The notes under the pieces are model-generated. The model did no database searches. It was not told the origin of the DNA and saw only the letters and a list, made by a program, of their open reading frames with translations. A stretch of 64,000 bases of DNA from Marsupella aquatica. Its lineage: Eukaryota; Marchantiophyta. This document shows positions 1-10,241 of the stretch, in pieces. The position numbers and the translations under genes were made by a program. Position 1 is the stretch's first letter; each line of letters starts with the position of its first letter. The DNA is taken from NCBI GenBank assembly GCA_973895155.1, contig OZ316891.1, forward strand, positions 28,644,001 through 28,708,000. The letters run 5' to 3'.

Positions 1-1
1 C

Positions 2-3000
2 AAGAGTGGGGACCATAAGATGTACTGCCCTTGTGTGAACTGCAAAGGGAATTATAGGACTAATCGGAATACTGCTAGACTGCACCTTATTAAACATGGT
101 CGGTACCCTGCATGTCGAGTGTGGGTGGGAGAGGGACAGGACTCTTCTGATGAAGAGTGGGGTGCTGACTACATGTCACAACATGGCCCTGAGGCATTGA
201 GGGTAGCAAACCTTCAGCAGGCAACCTGTGCACAACAGCCAACTATAGATGTTGAAGAACATTTATTTGTAGATATTCCAGAGTATCCAACTGTGGATGT
301 TCCAGAGTATCCAACTGTGGATGTTCAAGAACATCCAACTATAGATGTCGAAGAACATATCAGGGCTCTACTGGAAGAAACGTTGTTGAGAACCAGTGAA
401 GAATCCCCTGAGCATGAGCTAGATGATCAGGACCGTTTTGACTTGGATTTTGTACTTGGGGATGATGAGAGTGAAGGAGGTGCCCATCCTGTAAACCCCC
501 TTGAAACCTCCAAAACTCCTATGGAGACTGATCCTGCACAGTTATCTTTAGATGCAGCAATGCAACCTTTGTTCCCAGGCAGCAAAATAGATGTTGTGTC
601 ATTCATGTTGCTTCTGCTGAACATCTGTCATGGCCATGGATTCTCAAACAAAGGAGTGAATGCATTGTTGTCTTTGATGGGGGAGCATGGTATGCCTACA
701 GAGCATAATCTGCCCAAGAACTTATATGCTGCAAAGCAGCTATTGAGAAAGCTTGGCTTGGATTATGAGAGAATCCCTGTCTGTGAGAAAGGTTGTATGC
801 TCTTTAGGGGTGAGAATGCCAAGTTAGAAAACTGTTCAGTGTGTCAGCAGCCCAAGATGAAGAGAGTGGGGAATTCATTACAGGCAAGGAAGGTAGTGCG
901 GTATTTCCCTATAATTCCCAGGTTGAAGAGATTGTATGCCACTACTGGTACATCTAAACTCATGACTTGGCATCATGAGAATAGAAGCACAGACAACATG
1001 GTTCGGCACGCAGCAGATTCAAAGGCTTGGAAGCATGTGGATACAAATATTGATCGGGAATTTGCAGCTGAACCAAGGAATGTGCGATTTGGGTTGGCAC
1101 TTGATGGGGTGAATCCCTTTGGGAATAATTCCACAGCTTGGTCTACCTGGCCAATACTGTTGTTGAATTACAATTTACCTCCTTGGCTTACCACCAAGAA
1201 GTTCTTTGTCATGCTAGCTATGCTGATTCCAGGACCTGATTCAGTAACAGAGGAACAACTAGACATAATATTGGGCCCATTCTATGAGGAGTTGGAGCTG
1301 TTGTGGAAGAAAGGAGTGCCCTGCTTTGACAAATTGCCACGCCCAGGATTGTCTCAACACTTCAACCTTAGGGCTGTGCTATTGTGGACAATCAATGATT
1401 ACCCTGCATATGGTTTAATATCTGGACAACAACACTCTGGATACAAAGGATGTGTCATCTGTGGGCCAGAATGTGTGGCACGTGGTTCTAAGCACTTGCA
1501 GAAATTAGAGTACAGTGGCCACCGTCGATGGTTAGCAGCAAGGCATCTTTTTCGTAGACCAGATAGTGCACAATACTTTGATGGTGCAATTGAGAGTCGA
1601 CCTGCACCGTGTAGAATGACAAGCTCTGATAGAAAGAAGTGGGGAGACGAGACAACAGAATATTTGAAGAAGGGAGGAACCAAGGTTGAGGATGAGAAAT
1701 GCCCCATAAAGGTGCATGGAGTGAAGAGGGCTACTGGTCTGTACAAGTTGCCCTATTGGAATGTAAGACTCCATACTACTACAATGAATTTCTGCAATCT
1801 CTTCATATGACTTTGAAATATATTCTCTTCATATACTTCCTGTAGCCCAGATTTTGTAATTGTTGTATTCAATGCACTAATTTCTGAATTGTGTCCACTG
1901 CACAAACTACTGCCCAGTGATGCCAAAAGTTGTATTCAATGCCCTAATTTCTGAATTGTGTGTTCACTGCAGAAACTACTCATTAACCATTGTCTAGATC
2001 CCATGCACTGTGAGAAGAATCTTGCACACAACATTGTGCACACTATCATTGGGACCAAGGACACTCCTTCTGTGAGAGAAGACATGAAGCTCTTACAGGT
2101 GCACCAACACCTATGGCTTGTACCCAATCCAGCTCCCAAGCGTAAGGATGACAAATTGTTGATGCCCCCAGCCCCATATGGCCTGAGCAAGAAGGAAAGA
2201 ACAAGGTTCTTGGAGGTTTTATTGACCTTGAAAGGGCCCACTGGTTTTTCAAGTTCTTTGGCAAAGTGTGTTACAAAATCCAAGAAACTCTCTGGGTTGA
2301 AATCACATGATTTCCACCAACTCATGCAACAGATTCTCCCCCTGGCAACAATGGGATTACTTGATGAAGGGGTTCGCTTGGCCATAGCTGGGGTGAGCAA
2401 TATCTATCGCCAGATCTGTACGAAGGTGTGGGACCCTTCAATGTATGAGAATTTGATGATGGATGTTGCATTCACTCTCTGCATTTTGGAAATCCATTTT
2501 CCACCAAGCTTCTTTGATGTCATGACCCATTTAATGATTCACCTAGTGGAGGAATTAGACTTGTGTGGCCCAGTTACAGGCAGATGGATGTACCCAATAG
2601 AGAGGAACCTGAAGGTATTGAAGGGTTATGTACGAAACAAGGCACGTCCAGAGGCTTCTATGGCTGAAGGCTATGTATTAGATGAGTCTTTGGGATTTCT
2701 TTCTGAATACATGATTGATGCAAAGGGAGAGGGAAAACGAACCTGGGAGTTGGAGGAGGATGCTGGCGTTGCAGGCATTGTTTTGGAAGGGGCTGCAAAG
2801 GCGATAACTTTGGATTGGTCTGAAATGATGCCATGCATCATTATATATTAGAGAATGAAGAGACAGTGGCTCCATGGTACAGGTACATAAACCCTAGAAA
2901 CTCTCCTATCCTTAGGCATATGGATCATAATTATGTTGCCCCATTGTGTTTGTATATTCATGGTGGATCGTGCACTAATGTCTTCAGTGTTGTTGTTGCC

Positions 3001-3871
3001 ATGCAGGATATATGATGCTACCAATGAGACTGTTACCAAACGAAGAGTGGATTTCTGGAAGGAGTGGATGAGGAAGCCTGCCAATCGAAGAAAACCAGTG
3101 GAATTTCCCGTAGACTGCCAAGAATTGCCACCTTTCAGGGAATGGTTTCAAACATTAGTCAATACCCATAATTTTGAGAAAGAGTCTGAGCGGTCATTAC
3201 TATCTGCATACTCCACACCACCTAGTTTGAAGGCACGATTGTATAGGGCATGTAGAGCCTATGGGCACCATTGGAGGACTATTCCATCCTTGGGGTGTTT
3301 GAGTGATTGTGATTCTGGTGCTTTCAGCACTTTTGATTCTGGGATGGCTTCTACATTCACTGAGAAGCGAGTGGACAGGTCTGGTGCAACCATAGAAGAA
3401 TCTGTACAGTATGTAGGGGCCTTGACAGATATCTTGGTACTGAATTATGGCAGCTTGAGGAAAGAGGTGATTCTTTTCAAAGGGAAATGGGCAGATCCAT
3501 CATGGACTCCTAAATCCTCAGCCAGTATGAGGTATACCAAGTCTGGTCTTTGGCAGGTGAATTTCCATAGAGAACTGGGTGTGTCCAAGAAAATGGATTA
3601 CGTTTTCCCAAAGCAAGTGGAGCAGGTTTTCTTCCACCCCAATGAGAAGGGGATAGCATGGAGAACAATCCTCCACAAAGAATCCAGGTCCACAAGGGTG
3701 TTAGGTGATTACACAGACGTTGATTTCCATGCTACAATGGAAAACAATGCCAAATTACACATCGAATTGGCTAAGGCATGTAGGTCCAGAGAAAATCCAG
3801 GACCAAGTACTGGTCCCAAACGAGGCAGAGATGTAGAGGGATCTGCAAGAAAGGGCAGGCCTAAGCAGTGA
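2..3871 (+). CDS. Tnp2-family CACTA transposase (TnpD-like), 5'-truncated by the window, with an apparent frameshift
   Basis: The frame is open from the first bases, so the start lies upstream. Exon 1 (to 1762) begins in the transposase-associated domain (CPCVNC cysteines at 26-43). The Tnp2 core follows, with DGVNPFG near residue 360, then NLPPW and LIPGP. An intron at 1763-1972 (GTAAGA...TGCAG) joins LPYWN to a HCLDPMHCEKN segment, matching the family pattern. Exon 2 carries a DUF4218-like region (LMIHLVEELDLCGPVTGRW). An intron at 2883-3006 joins APWYR to IYDATNE, and the last exon has a DUF4216-like region (YVGALTDILVLNYGS) and stops at 3871. The reading frame changes near 2825-2840, where SEMMP should run into HHYILENEE. 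No GT-AG intron fits there, so I read it as a 1-nt indel that would inactivate this copy. Family assignment is firm; current activity is doubtful. Confidence 0.9.
1863..1980 (+). repeat. Tandem duplication spanning the intron 1 acceptor and the start of exon 2
   Basis: About 50 bp beginning TTGTATTCAATG are present twice, at about 1863-1911 and 1930-1980. Both copies include the exon start AAACTACT. The first copy has CTGCAC where the second has CTGCAG, so only the downstream copy keeps a usable AG acceptor. Confidence 0.8.
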
Positions 3872-4300
3872 ATAGGTTTTAGCTAGGTGTGTGAAGTCCA
3901 TAGATGGACTACATGTATGGACTATTTATGAAATCAGACTAATGGTTTACCCATTTGTGCAGTTGGTGAATGCAGCCTGTGAAAGGAAGATTGCAAGGGT
4001 TGTCACATTCTGTGAATCCTTATGAGGAGGCCCGAAATCGGAACATAGAGCATAATGTCAGAATTATGCGTGATCTAGGACTGGGGCCAGACTGCAAGCT
4101 GATGTGTGTGTTGATATGTCTATTGCAAATTTGATTCAGTAGATGGAGTTGTCAGGTTCATGTTCTGTTTTCATATTCCAGATTGGTCTCATACTAGTAT
4201 GGATCCTGTACATAAGTACTAGTGTTACGGTGTTGTAGATTCATTTTGCATGTATGTTTGATCTGCATTGGTGTATGTTGATGATTGCTTTGTTCCTTAG
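3872..4300 (+). other. Spacer between the Tnp2 and TnpA-like genes
   Basis: No ORF of note. It ends in an intron-like 3' splice site (TTCCTTAG at 4293-4300) before the first recognised exon of the TnpA-like gene. It probably holds the promoter or a non-coding first exon, but I cannot place a start codon. Confidence 0.4.
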
Positions 4301-7137
4301 AGGCCCAACCACACATGTACAACGAGAGAGAGGAAAGCCTGCTTTGGTGAAAGGTACTTCAACTGAAACATTGCCAAAGAGGAGGAGCTCTAGACTATCA
4401 GAAGTTACCAAGGTGAACATGGCAGAGTTTGGTGATGATGGCTATGGTTCTCCTTCTGAGTATGACACTGAGGATTCTGACATTGGAGGGTCAAAACCAG
4501 AGAGTGCACAACAGGTAATGCTTGAACTTCATCATCCTAATAGGAAGGGATCCTTGTCCCTTTTTCAAATTATATGTTGATATGCTTACGTTGTCCATGA
4601 TGTAGGTACAGAAACAAAATCGTGGTCCTAAGAAGACTGGGCCTGGTGGAGGTGGGCTAGTGAGATGTTGGAAAGACCCAGACACTGGACTCTTATATGA
4701 AAGTGAGTGGATTGTACTGTTCTACTTTTCAGGTGTGTTTGGAAGTTGATATTCTACTTTGAAATGAAATTAATTGAAGTGCTTTGGTGTTGTGTGTTTG
4801 TTTAGTGGTTCCATCAGCATCTGAAGGCAGATCAGGTCAATCTGATGTACTACATTCCAGAGGATCTTCAGGTAATACACAATCTGCTCGTCATGCATAT
4901 GCAAGTACATTTGCTCAACTTTTCAATCATGTACATATTTTTTGATTGAATGCATGTGTGTGCATTGCAGGAGGGGCCTCTGAGATGCGCAGGGAACGAA
5001 GGCATGCTAAGAAGCAGTTTGATAATACTGCCAAACAACGAAGGGATTGCGGAGAGGTGCCCAAACACATTAAAGTGAGTATTGTACTTGTTTGTAGATT
5101 TAGACAAATCTGATCCTCTCTGTTGTTGTGTGTATAAAACCTGGACTCTGCATAAATTCCAGAGTTATGATCTGACATTGTCTGTGAAATGCAGATTTAT
5201 GACAATGATATTGATGATTCTGATGGCAACAAACAATACTGGCTGGAGGAACTTCGTGGCAACGTACTCAGAGTCTTTGATGTATCAAAGCCAAAATGGA
5301 CTGATCATCCACAAGTTCATACAACCACAGTGTGGAATAACATGGCAGCTGAGTGGGAGTATGTGGGTGGGGAATTTATTAACACCAAATTCCAGAGTCA
5401 TTGTCGTGGCATATTGAAGAGAGAGCGCCATAAAATGCATGTTTATTGGAAGAAAGTTTGCAATGAGGATCCAACCAAACCTGGGCCATCTGGTGTTGAT
5501 CCAAAGAAATGGGCAGCTTTGGTATCTCATTTTACCAGTCCAGCATTGATATCTTTGAGTAAACAGATGACTGATAAAAGAGCACGAGTGCAAGATACCT
5601 CTCACTTTGGAAGGGGAGGGCATGCTGCAGCAGCAAAGAGAATGGTAAATTGTCTATCATTTTCACTATCAATTATGTCTTGTTTGTGAATCTTGATGAA
5701 AACAAACTCTATGATTTCTCATTCATTGTGTGTTTGAACAGAAGCAGAAGAGAGGATCAAGCCCAGGTATATCTGACCTGAAAGAAAACCATGGTAGTCA
5801 GGGTTCATTGCCAAAGGTGACAATGAGCCCATCATTGGCAAGTGCAGAAGGTCAGACTGGTAGTTTTGTGGGAGCAAAGGTGAGCCCATCATTGGCAAGT
5901 GGGGAGGGTAAAAGTGCTAGCTTACTGGGGCAAGGAAATAGACATGGATCAGCTGTGAGTATTGTCATACCAATTTGATTTGTACATCATTCTCCATTTG
6001 ACAGAGCCAATGTTGTGTCGTTTGTAAGTTTGACAGTGAGACTGTTGTGTTGGTTTGTGGTTCATTTACAGACCCCACATTCAAAAGAAGAGATCACTGC
6101 CATTGGGGCTGTGATATTGGATGTCGCTGAGTTGAAAGGCACTGTGAGGGAGTTGACAAACATGATGACTACATGGATGGCACATCACCCCAGTAATGCA
6201 CAAGTTCCAACAGTTGTGCCTAGTCACAGTAAGTTGACTACAACTACCAAACAAGGTAGTAGAAAGCGATCTCTTACTTTTTCAGGCGATAATGAAGGTA
6301 AAATTCTCTATCATGTATACACTGTCCATTCAATGTAATTATTGTGATGTGTATATGTCATTGCATGTTTATAATGTTCTTGCATGTTTTTAGTGTGATT
6401 ATATGTTGCTGGTGTATACATGTTTGTTTATGCATTTCTTTTGTGTGTGTTTTATGACAGCATCTTTAGGGGAGCCTCCTGTGTCGCAGGGAAGACCAAC
6501 TGACACAGCTAACAGTACTCTAAAGCAAACTGAATTGGAAGTGAACCTTTTGCCATCTAAGTTGCCCAAAGAAGCCATTTCAGATGCCTTTCAGTTGCCA
6601 GAGGATAAGTCGACTCAGTTGACACCAGATGTAACCCCAGAATCATCTGAGTTGCCAAAAGAAACTCCCATTCCAAGTGAACAGGATGACACTCCATCAA
6701 CTAGAAAGGGAAAGAAGAAAAGGAAGAAAGGATCCTCAGCAAATGCATCACCTGCACAGAAGAAACCAATGCAGTCTCCTAACCCCGTTGCAAAGGTAAA
6801 TGTGTGTTTGATTTGAGTGTTCTTCTATCTTTCAATTTCTGTTTATTGCATTTTTAACAAAATGTGTTGTTCACAGTTTGCAAGAGGAGATTTGGTGAAG
6901 ATGAAGAGCGTTGTGGACAATTCCATGATAGTGGCAGAAGGTGAGGTGACAGGGCTGCCAGGAGAAGATAAGTTTCATTGTGCAGATTTTGAAAGCCCTT
7001 TCTTGCGAGTGCGTGTGATTGAAGTGTTTGTAGATGTGGCATTGCCATTTGCCAATTCAGGGGAGAACCAGTCTAAATTATCTGATGTGAAAGGGATGAA
7101 TGCCCTATGGAACTCTAGATTGCTTAAGAAGCAATAG
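4301..7137 (+). CDS. TnpA-like CACTA accessory protein (plant Transposase_24 / En-Spm type), nine exons
   Basis: GT-AG boundaries give exons 4301-4514, 4606-4702, 4806-4871, 4971-5074, 5195-5644, 5742-5954, 6072-6297, 6461-6795 and 6877-7137. The frame holds through all nine and ends at TAG 7135-7137, giving about 654 residues plus an undetermined start; a first exon probably lies upstream. The large fifth exon (5195-5644) resembles the Transposase_24 family: W..LRGNVL, then WEYVGGEF, a basic LKRERHKMHVYW helix, and SKQMTDKRARVQDTSHFGRGG. Exon 7 adds a short coiled coil. The last exon has the C-terminal pattern of these proteins (VAEGEV...RVRVIEVFVDVALP). In En/Spm the TnpA partner binds subterminal repeats and assists the transposase; that role is inferred here. 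Unlike the neighbouring Tnp2 gene, this one looks intact. Confidence 0.82.
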
Positions 7138-7379
7138 AAATAGCACTCTATCAAGAAACAATAGACATGATAGAATGACAACTCTGTTTTTCTATAAACA
7201 TGCAGAGTGATTGGTATGTCAGGTTGTAACAATTGACAATCTAATATTATTGATGTCAATGTAATTTTGTTTCATAAATTTGCATTGAGTTCAATATTTA
7301 CCGTGAGACTTATGAAGGTATCTTGTATGAATATCAATTGGATTTGTGATATATATCGAATGTTTCTTTAAGTTTTCAT
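7138..7379 (+). other. AT-rich 3' flank of the TnpA-like gene
   Basis: AT-rich sequence after the stop codon, with no ORF or repeat I can support. It presumably contains the 3' UTR and polyadenylation region. Confidence 0.4.
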
Positions 7380-8189
7380 TTAGCAACTCTATTGAATGGT
7401 TTTGTAATGTATGATTTTTGATTGACATCAAGTTTTATCTATCATGATCACTTAAATTTGAATTTCTCCAAATCATTGAATACTTCGTCTGAATGACTGG
7501 CTTGAATGATTAAATGACTGGCTAGAATGACTGATGTAATGGTCATTATTCACAACTATCTTTGTGACCAATATGACTCAACTCTGGTCATTAAAGACAT
7601 AGACTAAATGATTCAAAGAATGACATATACAATGACCTTTCTCATGGTCATTATAAACAAGTCCACTATGACTCACTTTATGTCATTCAAGACATGTCAT
7701 TAATGACTAATGTGTATCTTTACGTGTCTTCTCCCAATTGAACCACGTGTCTCAATATGACTTGTTTATACTGTAGTCATTTTGGACACGTCCAAAATGA
7801 CCCAAATATATTGCCAAATGGTGAATCCTCTTTGAACCATGTGTCACTATTTGATTTGTTATATAATGTACGTCATTTTGGACAAGTCCAAAATGACCAA
7901 TGTTATTTGTTTTTTTATTGCCACGTGTCGTTGTGTGATTGGGTACGGGGACCATCGACGGTCAACGGCAATTGACCGTCGATGGTGATTTGTGTCGTCA
8001 TTTTGGACCGTTCAACATTTATGACCATATCATAAAAACGGTCATTTAGGATAGTATGAAATGACCACATGTTTTTAGCGTCATTTGTCCAAAAGGACCG
8101 TGACCAAAATGTCCGTTGTGACGTGTCTGGAAAGACGAGAACAATTGCGTCATTGTTTTGTTAAAAAGACCTGATTAATAGTCATTGTT
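7380..8189. repeat. CACTA1 subterminal repeat region with hairpins
   Basis: GTCATT / AATGAC words occur many times in both orientations from about 7490 on. They include near-perfect palindromes at 7776-7801 (arms GTCATTTTGGA / TCCAAAATGAC) and 7872-7897 (same arms), and a perfect 15-bp-arm palindrome at 7951-7986 (ACCATCGACGGTCAA, 6-nt loop). Subterminal arrays of short direct and inverted repeats are where TnpA-type proteins bind in CACTA elements, so these are the likely binding sites. Confidence 0.8.
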
Positions 8190-8221
8190 TCGGTCATAAA
8201 ATACATTGTTTTCTACTAGTG
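8190..8221 (-). repeat. Right terminal inverted repeat of CACTA1
   Basis: Read on the minus strand the end is CACTAGTAGAAAACAATG. The first 12 bases are identical to both TIRs of CACTA2 (39849 and 49088), so the two elements share a terminal recognition sequence and then diverge. Confidence 0.9.
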
Positions 8222-8871
8222 ATACCTGGGCAGCGGGGAGCTCAGGGCCTCTTCTTTAGCAAGTTTTTAGTTTGCTCCAGCCGGGCTGGGATCAAGTAGT
8301 AAGAGAAGCTCTCGGTTAGTCATACCGTGACCTTGTGTATATTCATGTTTCCTCATGCCTAAGAGCTGAATAGAGTTGGCCTCACAGCTTAGTTCGCAGA
8401 GCTTGTGTATGAGATGTACTGTTTGTATGGCAAGTGCATGGTATGACTCAGTCAGAAGGAGTCATTTTGCTATTTGTGTGTCGCATTAACTTGTGTGAAG
8501 AGTGCCCACATCAACTAATAGAGGAAGGAAAGTAAGCAGGGGAGTGAGAGTTGGATGGGTCGAGCTGAGAGAGGTCTTAGCGGCTTAACCAAGCCTATTG
8601 GGGATCATTCTGGCGGCGGAATCCAAACATACCTAACAAGACGGAGGGGAAGACAAGGGAAGGCCTAGATTAGGCCGGCTACGTATCTCATGACCCGATG
8701 AAGGATCTGTCCAGTATATGTGTGTAAAATGTTAATAGTAGTAGTAGAAGGAGGTTAGCAGCGCCCCATGCCGCTAAGCCACAGAAACGGCCTCGCCAAG
8801 CGCGAAACCTGCGGGAATCGGCTTGCGCTGGGGGGGTTTCTTGGGTTTAGGGAGCCATGGGACGCACCACA
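8222..8871 (+). mobile_element. LTR fragment A': 3' end of a family-A LTR in plus orientation
   Basis: The segment is collinear with the last ~650 bp of the family-A LTR (compare the minus strand of 24060-24710) and ends in the LTR terminus GACGCACCACA at 8871. Its orientation is opposite to the LTR piece that follows at 8872-9331, so it is the end of a separate family-A insertion into that LTR. CACTA1 cut it at 8221. The next five bases (TTCAT) are the probable TSD; the undisturbed paralogue has TTCGT at this site. Confidence 0.85.
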
Positions 8872-9331
8872 TTCATCCTCGTAAGTCCCAATGTACTCAG
8901 TTTCCCGTTCGAACAGGCATCCCAAAAAATGTGCCGCTTGATTGACGTTGCTCATACCCTTCTCGAGTTGATAGTCGGTATCTGTTCCCACCCTAAGCGC
9001 TTGCCTAAGCAGTTGACAGTAGTTGGCCGCCCGTAGTCGCCTGCCCAGTTCGTGCTTGCAAATGAGCCACTATTCCTTGCGAGCGGTCCTTACCCCTCTC
9101 CTCCTCTGGTTCTCCCTCCCGTTGGTTACCCCTAGCCGCCGGCACTTAGCGTGCCCTAACCCTAATTGTGTTCTCTCCCCTGGCGTCCTTACTTCCGGCC
9201 TCGGCTCAGGTTCCATAGTCACCCTTAATTGTTTATATTTTCCTTATTTATGTAACTATACTAAGGTGTTTCTAGGGTACACTTCCCTTTTCCCCTTAAA
9301 CTAGCCCAGTGATTCCTGGCTAGGCATCACA
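8872..9331 (-). mobile_element. 5' part of the 3' LTR of the family-A gypsy element
   Basis: Read on the minus strand it starts TGTGATGCCTAGCC at 9331 and follows the first ~460 bp of the other family-A LTRs, including the start of their LTR-resident ORF (MSNVNQAAHF region), until A' interrupts it at 8871. It directly follows a polypurine tract, which identifies it as the 3' LTR. Confidence 0.88.
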
Positions 9332-9587
9332 TAGTTCCCCACTTAATTGTGAAGCGTCCTCGTGAACAACTTCATCTTCGTTCATATAGTATTTCTTGAG
9401 GCGGTCGTAGTGAATACGAACTGGGTACACCTCTCCGGTAATGTTGGCCAATTGCACAGAGCCATTGGGGAACTTCTTTGATACCCTGAAAGGTCCTAAC
9501 CAGCGAGTGTAAAGCTTCCCTGGAAACCTACTATACCTACTGTCATAAAGTAATACAAGATCTCCTGTGTGAATACTAACTACATTC
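9320..9587 (-). pseudogene. Family-A pol, C-terminal end of integrase
   Basis: The minus strand encodes VLLYDSR..RFPGKLYTRWLGPFRV, the C-terminal integrase motif of plant Ty3/gypsy elements, then runs through the polypurine tract and 12 nt into the 3' LTR, where the first bases TGTGATGCCTAG supply the last codons and the stop. The 5' side is cut at 9587 by the copia insertion. Joining 9587 to 15140 (element and one CATTC removed) restores an unbroken frame (KKLN-VVSIHTGDL). Confidence 0.88.
9332..9343 (-). other. Polypurine tract of family A
   Basis: On the minus strand AGTGGGGAACTA lies immediately before the LTR start TGTGATGCC. Position and purine bias fit the plus-strand primer for reverse transcription. 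The pol reading frame runs through it. Confidence 0.75.
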
Positions 9588-9745
9588 TGTCATAAACCAT
9601 AGTTTACTTTAACCCTAGACTAGAGTAGGTTAACCTTAACCCAATATGTTAACCTCTTAGGACTATATAAGTCCTTGATATAATGGAAGTGTGTGGAAGA
9701 TTACAATCATCTACTTTGTTTACAACACGTTATTAGCACGACTGG
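9588..9745 (+). promoter_or_regulatory. Copia 5' LTR (140 bp) with TATA box, followed by primer-binding site
   Basis: The LTR runs from TGTCATAAACC (9588) to TTTACAACA (9727). CTATATAAG at about 9663-9671 is a good TATA box. CGTTATTAGCACGAC after the LTR resembles the primer-binding region of many plant copia elements (CGTTATCAGCACG). Confidence 0.7.
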
Positions 9746-10241
9746 CTCAATGATTTTTTTTGCCTAGGCTGCCCCAACAGACATATTGAGAGATCGTAGT
9801 TTTTACATAGAAAATTACCAAGAATGTTGCGTTTTTGGCACCGGAATCCTATGTAACCGCCTAACTACCCCAAAATTGAGTACAATCCCACCTAAAAAGT
9901 GATGCTAGTTTACGCAAAAATTGAGCCCGGACATCAGATTGCTATGAGGAAGGCATCCATTAGCGATCTCAATCTTCATTGCCGTAAGGACGGATTTGTC
10001 TAATGTTTTTGTTCCATCCAACTTATTTCATCAAGGAATCCAATGCAGGATTTGGGAATGGCCGTTATGCCAAATTAGAAACAACAATGCTACGGTGAAA
10101 TCCCGAAATTGGACTTATAGGTGCTTTGAACCAGCACCTATAACTCCCCGAAGCATATATTTACCAATTGGATAGACCCAAGTATTATATATATACACCA
10201 CCACACCGAGCATTACAATCCCGAGTACAAGCGCAATAAAT
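9746..10241 (+). other. Untranslated leader of the copia element
   Basis: About 500 bp between the primer-binding site and the gag ATG with no ORF I can support. Such leaders normally carry packaging signals; I see no specific motif. Confidence 0.5.

Larger units (their letters stand above)
1..8221 (+). mobile_element. CACTA1: right part of a CACTA (En/Spm-type) DNA transposon
   Basis: The segment holds a Tnp2-type transposase gene, then a spliced TnpA-like gene on the same strand, then about 840 bp of palindrome-rich subterminal DNA, and it ends in a terminal inverted repeat reading CACTAGTAGAAAACAATG on the minus strand. That order is standard for plant CACTA elements. The left end lies outside the window. 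The right edge at 8221 abuts family-A LTR sequence (CCTGGGCAGCGG) that reads continuously in other copies, e.g. the minus strand near 24705. The base next to the junction differs (ATA here, GTA in the intact copies), so the 3-bp TSD cannot be confirmed without the left end. Confidence 0.93.

Noticed and set aside
9023-9304. 93-codon plus-strand ORF, repeated at 28482-28763
   Set aside because: Antisense to the N-terminal end of the LTR-resident ORF and the LTR edge; no protein features.
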